Positions 11,201 through 23,200 of a DNA stretch of 64,000 nt are shown here, in pieces; within the stretch, counting starts at the first letter, position 1; each line of letters opens with the position of its first letter. The translations under genes were made by a program, and so were the position numbers. The notes under the pieces are model-generated. The model was not told where the DNA came from. It saw only the letters and a program-made list of their open reading frames with translations, and ran no database searches. Source of the stretch: Cafeteria roenbergensis (Eukaryota > Sar > Bigyra > Bicosoecida > Cafeteriaceae); NCBI GenBank assembly GCA_008330645.1, contig VLTN01000028.1:124001-188000 (forward strand). The letters are read 5' to 3'.

Positions 11201-13166
11201 CTGGGTCCAGCAAAGTTGCGCCCATGCCCATGGCCCCGGCCCCGGCGCCGGCTGCCGTGTCGGCCACCGGGGCCCGCGCTGGCGGGGTGGCTGAGCAGCT
11301 TCCCGTGGACGGCGCGGTGGGCGGCCAGCGCTCCGCGCAGCCGCTGCGGCAGCCTCACAGTGTCGTATCTCCCGGGACTAGCCTTGGGACGGATGGCTTC
11401 GCGTCCGATGTGCTCGCTGGCGGCGCCTCGCCGGCCATGGCGGGCCACCGCGGGGGGCCGGCCGTGGTGCCCGTCCGTCGCGGATCGGCTCCGGAGGGGG
11501 GGCGGGCAGCGGCCGGCAGCGGCTGGGACCAAGCAGGCGAGCCCAAGGCGTCGCCTGACGCGTCGGCGGCAGATGCGGAGGAGGAGCGGCGGCGTCGGCG
11601 TCGCGGCCCCAGGCTATCGGCCAACGCGACCATGATCGTGTCCGACGAGATCGCCCCAGAGGACCGGGAGCGGGCGATGAGGGCGCGGGAGCTGGAGGCG
11701 CAAGTGGCAAGACACGAGATCACGGTGGACGAGGCCCAGTCGGAGCTGCGGCGAATGAACTCTGCCACTCGGATCCGACGCATGCCCGCCTGGCAGCGCT
11801 TCTTCCACGACCTCGCTGTGGCCCCCATGGTGAACTTCCTGGTCATGGTGGCCATCATCGTCAACACCAGCGTGCTGGCGGCGGACCACCACCCCATGGA
11901 GCCGGACGTGGCGGCCGCGCTGGAGGTGGTCAACTTCGTGCTGACAGTGCTCTTCACCCTGGAGATGATCGTCAAGGTGGTGGGGCTGGGGCCGCGGCGG
12001 TACGTGCGCGACCCCTTCAACGCGTTCGACGCTCTCATCGTCATCACCACGCTCGTCGAGGTGGTGGTGATCCCGCCCTCCTTCCTCACCGCCACCACCG
12101 AGGACATTGCTGCTGGCGGAGGTGGCATCTCGGCCCTGCGCACCTTCCGCCTGTTCCGAGTCTTTGCCCTCGCCAAGCAATGGACCAGCCTCCGCGTGCT
12201 GCTGCACACCATCCTGCGCACGCTCAAGGACGTGGCGTACTTTGCGGTGCTGCTGCTGCTGTTCATGTTCATCTTCAGCCTCATCGGCATGCAGTTCTTC
12301 GCCAACCAGCTCTGCTTCGACCCGGTGACGGGCCTCAAGGCGGAGCAGTTCCAAGGCACCGGCCACTGCCCCGAGCCGTTCGAGCGGCCCCGCGCCCACT
12401 TCGACGACCTTCTCTGGGCCTTCGTCACGGTGTTCCAGGTCCTCACCGGGGAGGACTGGAACTCCGTCATGTACCTGTGCTGGCTGGCGGTGGGGTGGCC
12501 TGCCACGCTCTACTTCATCGCCCTGGTGATCATCGGCAACTTCATGATCCTCAACCTCTTCCTGGCCATCTTGCTGGGCAACTTCGAGGGCATGGAGGAG
12601 CTCGTGGCGCAGCCGGACGAGGACAGGAACGCGAGCGTGTCCGACGTGGGGTCCGGCTCCAACGCGGGCATCGGGCGGGTCTTCTTCCGCCTGCGCAACG
12701 CCCTTACGGCCAGCAAGACCTCCGTGCGAGTCGGCGTGACGGACTCGCAGAATCTGGATGGCGCGGAGGGTGCGTCGGGCGCAGCCCTGAAGCAGCCACC
12801 CATCATGCTGGAGAGCTCCACGGGCAGGTCTCAGGCCCGGCTGCACGTCCGAGAGATCCCCTCAGCGTCCCAGGCCGGCGCGGTGGCGCCCGCCTCAGGC
12901 GGCGACGCGCCAGGAGCCTCCCCGTGGCAGGCGGCAAAGTCCGCTCTCTCGCCCCCCGTCACAGCGGCGGACGTTGGACCGGAGGCTGCGGACTCCAAGG
13001 CGCACATGCTGGGCGCCTCGCAGCGGGCTGGGGCTCCCTCCACGGCGGCAGGCCGTCGCGCGGGGCAGGGCGGCCGGGCAGGCGCCACGTCTCCCGCCGG
13101 CGGGACCACGTCGGCCGCCCGCCGAGCCGCTCCCGGGCGCAGGAGCAGTGAACCGGGCGGTGCCCA

Positions 13167-13197
<31 letters not shown>

Positions 13198-16100
13198 CAA
13201 CAGCAGACGTCTGGTGCAGCTGGTGGCGCGGTCACGGGCGAACGCAGCCCCGGTGCCCCGGCCCCCCGTGACGCGGGCGCCTCCGCCCGGACGCGCATCC
13301 CCGACGAGGTGCTGAGCGAATTGGACCCGCCCATCAGCTCCCTGGGCCCCCCGATGACAGCATCAGCCGGCTTCCGTGCTGGGGATGGCGGGGTCGTCGG
13401 CGTTACCAGCGGCAAGCGCCGAGGGCGAGACGGCGCCGGCCGGGCCTCGCCGCGCCACGGCGTCGTGGCGCCCGCGCTTCCCTCTTCCGGAGGTCCCGGC
13501 ACCGGCGGGGCTGGGGCAGGCAAGACGAGGCAGAGCGGGTCGCGAGCTGCTGGCGCCGCGCAGGAGGGCGCGACTGCGCCGGAGGCGGCAGCGGCTGCCA
13601 AGGCGACGGGGGGTCCGGAAGGCGGTCGAGAGCGCGCCTCTCCCGCCCAGCAGCGCGGCCGCGACGAGGGGGGTGGTGGCCAGGCTGGCGCCCCTCGGCC
13701 TGCCCGTGCAAGTGTCGGAGGCGGCGGCGCCGCTGGGGGCCCTCCCGCCCTTGGCGTGACGCAGTCGCAGGGACCCGCCCGCGGGAGACGCGAGAGCGAG
13801 GCCAGCTTGGAGGGCGGCCCCGACGGCGCGGCCGCCGGCCCTCGAGACCGCGCCGCATCACGCCACGTCCAGTTCGGGCCCGGGGGTAAGAGCGGGGACG
13901 CGGGGGCGGGGCCGCCTCGCCTGGGCAGGTCCAAGACCGACGGGCAGCAACCGGACGCCTCCGCCGGGAGGGGTTCGCGCGATGGCGTGGACGGCAGCAG
14001 GGGCGAAGGTGCCTCGCTCCAGAAGATGTCGACCTCCGCCATGCTGGCCCGGTCCGGTTCCGTGGGCGGGAGCGACCCCTCTGTGGTGCGCCGCCTGCGC
14101 GAGAAGAAGCGCCTCTTCGGCAACGCGCTCTTCTTTCTGCCGCCCACCAACCCATGGCGCCAGCAGCTTGGAAAGCTGGTGCAGTCCGACCGCTTCGAGA
14201 ACATCATCCTGGTGCTCATCGTCGTGTCTTCCATCGCGCTGGCCCTGGACACGCCTCTGGCCGACCCGACCAGCGACTTCTCCGTCTGGCTGCGCATCCT
14301 GGACATCGTCTTCACCGCGCTCTTCACGCTGGAAATGGTTCTGAAGATCCTGGCCTTCGGCTTCGCGCTGCACAAGAACGCGTACCTGCGGGACCCGTGG
14401 AACATCATCGACTTTTGCATCGTCATCGTGTCGCTCGTGTCCATCGCTGCGGTCGACAACCCCGCTCTCAAGTCCCTCCGCACGCTCAGGACGCTTCGCG
14501 CCCTGAGGCCCCTTCGCATGGTCTCGCGGAACAAGGGCATGCGCCTCGTGGTGAACGCCCTCTTCTCGTCCATGCCTGCCATCCTCAACGTCCTCTTCGT
14601 CTGCCTCCTCTTCTTCCTCATCTTCGGCATCATCGGCGTGAGCTACTTCAAGGGGGCGTTCGGCCAGTGCGGCGGCGATGTCTACGACGCCGCCCCGCCC
14701 TCCATCCAGTCGCTGGTCTTCCAGCCTATCAAGTGGCCAAGCATCAGCAACGCGACGCGAAACGACGTCTTGGCCATAGCGGGCACTTCGGGCGCGGAGG
14801 CCCTCCAAGCCTTTTCCGCCGCCAAGGGCGACCTGACCAGCGAGGAGGTGTGCGCGGCTCTGGGCATGGACTGGTCGCTCGTGGTGCCGAGCAACTTCGA
14901 CAACATCTGGTTCGCGACTGGCACCCTGGTCGAGATGGCAACAACGGAGGGGTGGATGGACGTCCTGCACGCGGGCGTGGACTCCCGCGGCTTGGGCATG
15001 CAGCCCCGCCGCGACGCCAACCCCGGCTGGGCGGCGTTCTTCGTGGCCTTCATGGTCGTCGGCAACTTCTTCGTCCTCAACCTCTTCGTCGGCGTGGTCA
15101 TCGACAACTTCAACCGCATGAAGGTCAAGCTGGGCGTGGAGGCGGGGCAGAGCATCTTCGCCACCCCGGAGCAGCGCGAGTGGCAGAAGACGCGCAAGTA
15201 CGCCCTCCTCATCCGCCCCTTCAAGAAGGAGGTCGGGCCCACGAACCCCTGCCGCAGGGCGACGCTTGCTCTCGTGAGAGACCCGCGCTTCGAGTGGTTC
15301 ATCGTCGGCTGCATCCTGCTGAACACGGGCGCCATGGCGGCCACCTTCTTCGGGCAGCCCACAGCCTACTCCACGGCCATGGAGATCATCAACTATGTCT
15401 TCGCCGGAATCTTCACCATTGAGGCGATCCTGAAGATCAGCGCCATGGGCTGCAAGTACTTCCGCGGGTCCGAGGACTCGGCCTGGAACATCTTCGACTT
15501 TGTCATCGTGCTGGGGACCAACATCGGCATCATCCTGCAGCTGGCGCTAGGGCTCAACGTGGGCTCCGTCGCCACGGTGGTGCGGACGTTCCGGGTGGGG
15601 CGCATCTTCCGCCTCGTGCAGCGGGCCAAGAAGATTCAGTTCTATTTCAGCACGCTGATCCAGACGCTGCCTTCTCTGGGCAACATCGGTGGCCTCCTCT
15701 TCCTCCTCTTCTTCATCTACGCCGTGATGGGCGTGCAGCTCTTCGCGGAGGTGCGCCAGGGCGACAGCCTCGATCAGCACGCGAATTTCCAGTCGTTCGG
15801 CCGGGCCCTGCTGACCCTCATGCGGGCCTCCACGGGCGAGGCGTGGAACTACATCATGTACGAAGCGGCCGCCACCACCCCGGGGTGCCGCGTCCTCAGC
15901 GACGTGCCGTACTCGGAGAAGCGTCACCTGTGCGGGTTCAACCCCGATCCCCGCACCTGCGTCCCCCTGGACGGCTGCGGCAACAGCGCCGCCTACGTGT
16001 ACTTTTACTCCTTCACCGTCATCGTCACCTTCGTCTTCCTCAACCTCTTCATCGCCGTGGTGCTCGAGGCTTTCAGCGACACGTCCGAGGAGGAGGCGAT

Positions 16101-17163
16101 GAAGCTCAAGAAGGCGGACTTCGCCACCCTTGCCGACGCTTGGCTCAGCTTCGACCCCGGAGCCACGTGCCTCATGCCTGCCTCCAAGTTGCCGAGCTTG
16201 ATGCGGAAGCTCCGGCCGCCCCTGGGCTTCGAAATGGCCGTCCGCAACAGCGACGCCAGGCTTCGCCGCGCCATTCGCGGCCTTGCCATCCAGATCCACC
16301 GCCCCGCCGGGCAGGAGGCCGAGGCGGCCAGCAGCCCCATGAACCGCTCCGAGGGAGGCAGCGAGCGGATCCTCATGGTCCACTTTGCCGACGTGGCCCA
16401 GTCGCTCTCCCAGCGCGTCTTCGACGAGGCCGCGAGGACGGAGGGCAAGGAGGGCTTCGTGCCCCCGCCGCGAACCAAGCAGGACGAGCGGGAGCTGCTT
16501 CGGGCCTTTGGCAGGGCCAGCTTTGGTCACGCCACAGCGTTTGATTTTGAGTCCTACGCTGCGGCCGAGGCCATTGAGAGGCTCTTCAAGGCCTACAAGT
16601 TCCGGAAGAAGATTGATAGCCGCATCGAACCCGACCCGGCCGTGCCTCCCGTGGCGGGCGGGAGCGTCAACGACGACATCACCGGCCGCTCCAATGCGGC
16701 CAGCTTCCATGGCCAGCGCGGCGCCCCACAGGGGGCGGCCCGCAAATCGCCCCGCGCCCCGTTGGCAAGCGACTCCAACACCGGCGCCGCGACCCAGGTG
16801 GGGATTTCGCGCGCGGTCGCAGCCGGAGCTCGTGCGACCAGCCGCCGAGGCGTCGCAGCGCCGCACGTGGCTCGGCCGAGCGCCACCGGCTCCGCGGGGG
16901 GGAGCTTGTCGGACCGCCCCGCCGGTCAAGGCCCCGCCGCCAACAGCGGTCACGCGCGGGACGGCCAGCTCAGCGGTCGTGGCGGCAGCGGCCACAGCGC
17001 AGCCACGGGCCCCGCGGCGGGGGTGTCGTCGGCAGCAACGGCTGCCACGGAGGACGACGACGGGGCTCGGCGGGCACGCATGGCCGGTCCCCCGACTCGC
17101 CTGGCTGGCGGTGATGATCACGATGTTGGGGTGGACGACGCGGCTGGAGCTCCGATGCCCTGA
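8295..17163 (+). CDS. Four-domain voltage-gated Ca2+ channel alpha-1 subunit
   Basis: Four exons (8295-8429, 9157-9254, 9397-9639, 9897-17163) give 2580 aa. All junctions are GT-AG and phase-consistent, and splicing restores DI S1 (FELVILLLIIANSIVLAM) and the DI S3-S4 join (VVMAGLLGLIPGLPN). The four repeats sit at about 9200-10830, 11790-12620, 14160-15130 and 15290-16070. S4 voltage sensors are clear (LRAIRVLRPLRSL, LRTFRLFRVF, LRTLRTLRALRPLRM, VRTFRVGRIFRLV). Pore loops read TMEGW, TGEDW, TTEGW and TGEAW, an EEEE selectivity ring typical of Ca2+-selective Cav channels. After DIV S6 come an EF-hand-like segment and an IQ-like helix (IERLFKAYKFRKK). The II-III linker is about 500 residues, disordered, with a 14-residue polyGln. 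A plasma or ciliary membrane site is inferred. All introns lie before DI S4. Confidence 0.92.
13165..13206 (+). repeat. CAG/CAA microsatellite (polyGln) in channel II-III linker
   Basis: This 42-nt run of eight CAG, four CAA and two CAG codons encodes 14 glutamines in the disordered II-III linker. The interruption by CAA suggests the amino-acid run rather than a pure DNA repeat is kept. Confidence 0.9.
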
Positions 17164-17501
17164 TCTCACTCCAGGCTCTCTTGACACTTCTGCGCCCATC
17201 TGCACATCTGGATGCGGGCGCCAGCAACGCCACTTGTCAAACTATGCATGTTGCCCGCGGAATGGCGGGCGCATTGATGCTGCTTGAGTCACCTGTTGCA
17301 CGTCTCGGCCGCCCAAAGGCACCTTTCGTTGTCGCTCGGTCTCTCAATTTGTGGGCCACTTCTGCCTCTGCCCAACCTTGCTGGTTTGCTATGGCACGGG
17401 CAGCACTGCACGCGAGGCACAGCTTTGGAAACGCAGCGCACCACGGGGCTGCGTGCGTGTCGAGCGAAGGCAGGAGGAGAAACAAAACCACAAAAAAGGG
17501 T
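17164..17501. other. Intergenic region after the Ca channel
   Basis: These 338 bp contain the channel 3' UTR and the 3' flank of the first tRNA. Short ORFs show no recognisable domain. Nothing else is seen except the T-run noted separately. Confidence 0.4.
17493..17498 (-). terminator. Pol III terminator of tRNA-Gly copy 1
   Basis: A run of six A on the + strand (six T on the tRNA strand) begins a few bases past the tRNA 3' end, as expected for RNA polymerase III termination. Confidence 0.75.
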
Positions 17502-17572
17502 GCGTATCCAGGGAATCGAACCCTGGTCGATGCCTTGGAAGGGCATCATTCTACCACTAAACTAGATACGCG
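17502..17572 (-). tRNA. trnG-UCC: tRNA-Gly (anticodon UCC), copy 1
   Basis: This 71-nt cloverleaf reads on the minus strand. Acceptor GCGTATC pairs with GATACGC. The D-arm carries GTTTAGTGGTAGAAT, covering box A. The anticodon stem ATGCC/GGCAT encloses loop CTTCCAA with anticodon TCC, and the T-arm is CAGGG-TTCGATT-CCCTG (box B). The discriminator is A and CCA is not encoded. No intron. The sequence is identical to copy 2, 750 bp away, but the flanks differ apart from the T-run. Confidence 0.95.
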
Positions 17573-18251
17573 TTGTGATGGCGAGGGCAAATTTAGACAT
17601 TCTATTTACATTTGTGGGGCAACAGCAGCGCCTGCCTTGGGCGTTGTGCGCTCGACGCTGTCTGAGCGCTCGGCTTCGAACCCAAGAAAGCAACGCCTCT
17701 GGAACCAGTGTGGGAGAGTTTCTCTGAGCAAGTGCGACCAGGCGGCTTTGGTGGCGCCACGACCGCGATGAGCGCGCCCCAGTGGTGAGACAAAAATACA
17801 AACGCACACGGCTGCACCGGGAGGGGGCTGGGTCCAGGGGTGTGGGCCAGCCAGCACCGAGCGCTAGGCGCATACTGCTCCACTTTGCTTGCGGGGCGGT
17901 GGCTGCGTGACTGTCGTCGTGTGCACGAGTGGCAACGGCGCGAGGCCGCAACAGCAACTCATCCACCGCAGGCCGGGTGAGTTCGAGTGCACCTTCGCGC
18001 CATGCCGGCAAGCTTTCTCGCATGTGTGGCATCGATGGGGAGGGGAAGCTCAACGTAGAGATGTCAAGGTCGGCTCGCAGCTGCGAGCCGCACGTGCCAT
18101 GCATGCCATGCGCGTGCGATGCATTCTCCCGCAGCCTCAAATTCAATCGGTTGGCAAGCTCTTCTTTCGCCTCCTCGCTCCGACGACGTGTCGAGAGCCA
18201 CGGCTGCAATGAGCGTGGCTGGGTCTTTGCCACGGGAAAACCAAAAAAGGG
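17573..18251. other. Spacer between the two tRNA-Gly genes
   Basis: These 679 bp of less GC-rich DNA hold no ORF with recognisable protein content. Apart from the tRNA promoter flanks I see nothing I can name. Confidence 0.4.
18243..18248 (-). terminator. Pol III terminator of tRNA-Gly copy 2
   Basis: Six A on the + strand (T-run on the tRNA strand) follow the tRNA 3' end at the same distance as in copy 1. Confidence 0.75.
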
Positions 18252-18322
18252 TGCGTATCCAGGGAATCGAACCCTGGTCGATGCCTTGGAAGGGCATCAT
18301 TCTACCACTAAACTAGATACGC
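18252..18322 (-). tRNA. trnG-UCC: tRNA-Gly (anticodon UCC), copy 2
   Basis: This is a second, identical 71-nt tRNA-Gly(UCC) gene in the same orientation. It has the same acceptor (GCGTATC/GATACGC), anticodon loop (CTTCCAA) and T-arm as copy 1. Internal box A and box B are intact and a T-run follows, so both copies look functional. Confidence 0.95.
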
Positions 18323-18916
18323 TGTGTGGCAAAACAGGGAATTTTAGGGTATTAAATCTTAAATTGGCAGTTCTCGGTTCGTGCCCGACTGCGTCCCTGC
18401 TATCTACTTCAAGCATTGCACGCCCGTGGCCCCGAGCCACAGTCATCGTCCGCGAGACCACTTGGGATTCCCTCAAGCAAGCTTCAAGCTGAAGTGCCAG
18501 GAGAACGTGCGCAACCCGGTGCGTGGCCAAGAATCTGGGCGCTCGGCATACTAGCGGGCACTTTGCGAAGAGAGCGGGTCTGTGGGTTGCCGACGTTCCG
18601 CGTTGCGTGGGGTCACAGCGGCTACGAATGTGCTGTGTAGCAATCTGTGCTCACTTCTGCTGTGAAACTTGCCGAGCGGAGGGAGCCTGCGTTGCAAGCT
18701 TGTGCGCCAGCAACCGGCAAGAGCCTGCGCGAGTCGAAGCCGTGGTAGGTTGTGCGCGCTCACGCATCTCCCAAAACGAAACGCTCGGGGTGTCCCGTCG
18801 CGTGCTCCGCGTGGGCCAGGCCACCTCACGACTCGCTTGAACCGCCAGCAAGAGCCCAATACAACCACCACACCTCGGCCACGGGTGTACATGGCGTCCC
18901 AGGCAGCATTGGGCGG
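18323..18916. other. Intergenic region, tRNA to HAD gene
   Basis: These 594 bp include the upstream flank of tRNA copy 2 and the 3' UTR side of the HAD gene. No convincing gene or repeat is seen. Confidence 0.4.
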
Positions 18917-19929
18917 TCACATGCCTGCCGAGCCAAAGCCCAAAGTGCGCAAGAGAGGAACGACGTCGGTTGCGTGACCGACGACAGCGTCAGCGCGCTC
19001 CTCCTCGGTGGCTGCGAGCTGGGCGTCCGCAGCCTGCCGCACGCGCTCTGCATGGGAGCAAGTGCCTCCTTCGTCGTGTTCAGGGGGCACTACTAAGATG
19101 GCCCGCATCCCCGCCCTTTTTGCTCCTCGTACCTGCGCGTGGACCGCCACCAGCGTCGCGCAAGCCAGCGTGCGCATTCGCACCGCAGCATACAGAGGCA
19201 GTGCGCGCAACGGAAAGGAAGCAGACCAGAGCAGTGCCAAGGCTCCGTCGCTGCGCCACTCCTCACATCGGCCTCCGGGTCGTCCCCCACGTGGAGCGTG
19301 CTGCCAGCCATGGCGCGCCCTGCCTTGGCCGCTGCCTCAAACATGGCGCGATCCGGCTTGGCCGACCCCACCAACGCAGGGCTGACAGATGCGTCTACCA
19401 GCCCCGCAAGTGGCGTTGCCTCAACGTCGGCGTTGCCATTTGTGAGGGTCACGACTCGCAAGCCGCCGTCTCGCAACGCGGCCAGCATCTCAACCACCCC
19501 AGGGTAGGGGGTCACCGCGCTGCGCGCCCGACGGAATACACGAATGCCCGCACTCGCGACAGCCTCCGGGTCGGCTGCATCCGCCCCCGCGGCCCGTGTA
19601 GCGATTGCCGCTTGCCGGAGCGTTTCCGAACGCAGTGCCGTGTAGCAGTGCGAGATATCAGGCCTACGCTTCGCCACTGCCCCCATCAGCGTGTCGAGCC
19701 CGACATCCCCTCCGTGGTGGGCGGCAATGGCAGGGTGCTCCTTCAGCAGCCAGTCGTTCAGAGCAAGGCTTGCCTTGGCCAGCGCGGGTCCAGCCGGCGG
19801 CCATAGTGTTCCGTCCAGGTCGAAGCTCACGCACGCGCCTCTCGTCACTGCAATCGCCCCCAAGGCGGCTGCATCGATGATCACCGGGGGGGTGTCGGGG
19901 TCCGCCCATGTGGCGGCGGCGGCGGCCAT
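18917..19929 (-). CDS. HAD-superfamily hydrolase
   Basis: Two exons, 19267-19929 and 18917-19132, give 292 aa. The intron 19133-19266 (GTGAGG..CGCAG, phase 0) is supported because it joins GDDPEAD to VRGAKRAGMRAILV, restoring the usual motif IV and following helix. HAD motifs appear in order: FDLDGTLW (nucleophile Asp and acid/base Asp), TLTNGNADV (motif II Thr), SAKPDRAMF (motif III Lys) and HVGDDPEAD (motif IV acidic pair). The cap between motifs I and II is helical, as in subfamily I enzymes such as small-molecule phosphatases or dehalogenases. The substrate cannot be told from sequence. The ATG at 19929 was chosen because the frame upstream of it shows no conserved character. The gene is divergent from the karyopherin gene. 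Confidence 0.85.
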
Positions 19930-20257
19930 GCAGGTGCGCCGCGGAGCGGCAATCGCTGCGCTCGCCCGGCTGCCGCAAAAAAGTGCCGGATGCCACTGCC
20001 TTCCCCACGCAGGTGCACCAAGCCCTCGCGCGCGTCCACCCTTCGGGAGTCTGGTGGTGTTGGTCGTCTGCTCGCGCGCACGTGGGCGGCGCAGACCCCC
20101 GGCAGAGCTGGGAGGATGCCGCGGCCTGCAAACCTGTTCATGCACCACCTGGCCGCCCTCGCGCGCCCGGTCCGTTGTTGGCGGGAAGAAGCCAGCTCGC
20201 TATACACGCACACCCCCACAGACAAGCAGGGGCGGAGGGGCTTCAGGCACCGCCGCA
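19930..20257. promoter_or_regulatory. Divergent promoter region, HAD hydrolase / karyopherin
   Basis: These 328 bp lie between two oppositely transcribed start codons. No specific motif is recognised. Confidence 0.4.
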
Positions 20258-23200
20258 ATGGACGTGTCTCGCATTGTCGAGGTGCTTCAGGCGGTAAACA
20301 GCCCCGACACGGCGCCAGACCAGCGCCGTGCAGCAGGTGAGCGCTGCAGAGTGCCAACAGCGGGTGTGACCGGCGCGCAGGACTGCAGCGAGGGCGTGAG
20401 GCAGCGGCCAGGGCCGCCGCTGTCCTCGTGGCACAGTCCCTTTCAGCCTTGTCCGAAAATGCGAGTCCGCGCCTTGCTCGGCTCGTGGCCAGGTGCTCGC
20501 GGCAGCGACGCCAGTGGCCGAGTGGCAGTCTACACCAATGTGTGTTTCGCCCGCGACCGTCGCTCGCAGAGTCGTGGCTGGTGGAGCTGCGCGACAGCGC
20601 GGAGGCGTGGCGCTCGGCGCCTGAATGGCTCGCCATGTGGTGAGGAGAGCAGGCAGCAGCAGCGCTGGCGGCTGTAGCGCTGGCAAGGTTCGCAGCAGCC
20701 CCGCCACCGCGTCACCCTCGCTGCGTCTGCTCGCCCCCCGTGACTCACCGCACGGCAGCCTGTCGCAGGATCAGGCGTCTGACTCCGTGCAGGCATTTGC
20801 GTTCTTCGCCCTGGCAGTGGTGGAGGAGGGGGCCAGGTCGCGGTGGCGCCACCTGCCGGCCGCCGAGCGCGCGGCTGCCCGGGCGGCCGTTGAGGGCGTG
20901 CTGGCGCCTGCTGCAGGCGCGGGCGGGCCGGCGCTTCAGCTGACGGGTAAGGCTGCTGGGGCCCTGGTGGAGATGGCGGTGTGGGAGTGGCCGGAGTCTG
21001 ACCCCGGGCTGCTGGCGCGCCGCGTCGCGTCGGCGAGAGACGCTGTCGCTGGCCTCATTGGCGGGGCAGACCCAGCCACAGCGGTGCGCCGTGCAATGGT
21101 CGATGTGGAAATCGTATCCGCGCTGCTGGGCGAGGCTGTGGCCGCGGCGGCAGCGTCCGCAGCGGCGGGGCGCGTTGCGTCGGCGGGGGGGACGCCGGCC
21201 ACGACTCTCAGCAAGACCTCGGCGGCCGTGAGGGGCGCGGCGGCCGCTCGGAGGCGCCGCGGCTTCGACGCAGCTGGCCGCCCTGCAGCGCTCCGCCGCG
21301 GTCTGCGGGAGCAGGGCGCTGGCGCCGCGCGCGCCCTCGTGCAGCTCGCCAGCGACACCGTGGCTGCGGGCAGCAGCGTGTCTGAGACGGTGGGGGCGCT
21401 CGCGCTGTCGGCAGTGGCTGACGTGATGGCCAGCGGCGCCGTCGACGTCGGCGCCGACGTCATCGAGGCCGTCGGCAAGCTGAGCGACTCCCGTATCGCA
21501 AGAGTGGTCGCCTCTGCCCCGCAGGCCCTGGCCGGGGGTCGCTCGTCCAGGTCGGCAGAGCTCGATGTGGCACTGACCGCCCTGCACGCGGTCCCGGCGC
21601 CGTGCCTCGCGCACGGCGTCGCGGCCGTCGCCGCCGCTGCGGCCGCTGCCTGGCAGCTTGCGGCCTCGAACGAGGTCGACGACGCACTGGCGGAGGACCC
21701 GGCCTGCGGGGTTGCCGACGGGGCCTGGCAGTGCCTCTCCGCCGCAGCGGGAGCGGACGACGGCAGCCAGGCGGCGGCCGTGGCGCTCCGGCTGGCCGCC
21801 GCCGTCGAGGCGCTGGCAGAGCCGGTGGCGGTGCCGCCGGGCTCAGCCCCCGCCACCGCGGTGAAGCTGGGCAGCCTCTCGGCCGCGAGACCGCAGGCAG
21901 AGGCGCTGCGCGTTGTCGTATCTGCCGCGACGGTTCCAAGGTGGTTTGCAGCCACCGACGAGGTCACGGAGGCTCTGTCTGAGTGTCTCTCCTCCCTCTT
22001 CGTGAGGCACGGCGCCGCTCTGCTTGGCTCTGCCGGGACCGGAGGGGGCCCCGTGAGCAGGCTGATGGGCCCGCTGGCAGCGGTTTCACGCCAGTGCGGG
22101 GACGCGCGCCGCTCGAGCCTTCTGTTCCCGGTGTGGGCGGCCGTGGCGCGGGCGGGGTCAGGGGCGCTCGGCGCTGCCGCAGCTGCCGGTGCGGCGCCTC
22201 TTGGCGGGGGGGTGACCTCGGTCGTGCTTGGCCTGCTCCGGTCGGCGCTGTTTTGCCCAGGCCTTCTCGATGCCGCGGCCGGCCCTCCTGGGAGCCCCGG
22301 GGCGCTGGCGGACGAGCCGCGGTCGCAGCCGTGGCCGGGGCTGGGGCTCGGCCCCTGGGGGCTCGCTGACGGGGGCGGTGACGCGGCGCCGGGCCGCAAG
22401 GACGGCGGGGCCGTCGCTGGCTCGGAGGCGGCGTGGGGGCGGGACGGCGTGACCGACGCGGAGGCGACGGCGTCGGGAGAGACGGCCGACGATGCGCCGG
22501 CGAGCGCCTGTGTGAGCGGGTGTAGCGGCAACGGGGGCTTTGCCGGCGCAGGCGGCGGCAGCGGTGGCGGCGGCGGTCAGAGCGCGCCGAGTGCCTCTGC
22601 TGCCGCGTCTGCCGCCGCCCCCATCCATGCGTTGCTCAGCGGCGCCGTGGCCGTGGGCGACGACGTCGACACCGACGACATCGGCCTCGCCACGTCCTGG
22701 CTTGGCGCGGGGGGCGCCGCGACGGGCGGAGGCGCCGCGGGGGGCGCGGGCGGGGGCCGGTCCGAGTACGAGGGCTATGCCGCTGCGGTGTCCGCTCTCT
22801 GCGGGATGGCCGTTGCAGCCTTCCCGGAAGGCTCGGCAGTGCTTCTTCCGGCTCTGCCAGACGCGCTGGAAGCAGCCTGTCGGGGAGCGCTCGCCGTGCT
22901 AGAGAGTCCCGCCGGCGTCTCGGCAGCAGCAGCCGTCACCATCGCCGGCGCTGAGGTGGTCGCCGCCTCCGGCGCCTCCGTCCCGTCGACGGCCGGCGCT
23001 TCCGCTGAAACCGCAGCCGAAACCGCAGCCGCGGCATTCCCCTTCGCCCTCGGACCTCGCTCGCCGTGCGGTCTGGCCAGCAAGGCCGCCACAGGCAGGC
23101 CCATGGCGAGAGACGCAGCGTTCCTCCTCAGGGTGGCCGCAGCGGTCACTGACGGGGTCACTTGGCGCCTTGCCAACGGAGGCAGCCCAGGCGCAACCAC

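Noticed and set aside
12831-14633. 600-codon open frame antisense to the Ca channel
   Set aside because: It mirrors the GC-rich third positions of the sense gene, reads as low-complexity Pro/Ala/Arg, and has a poly-Cys run complementary to the polyGln. No domain is visible.
17640-17720. Possible third tRNA (TTCGAA-type loop on the minus strand)
   Set aside because: The T-stem would need an eight-base loop and no matching acceptor or anticodon arm was found.
17181-17771. Open frames running through the tRNA region
   Set aside because: They pass straight through the first tRNA gene and show no protein-like pattern.
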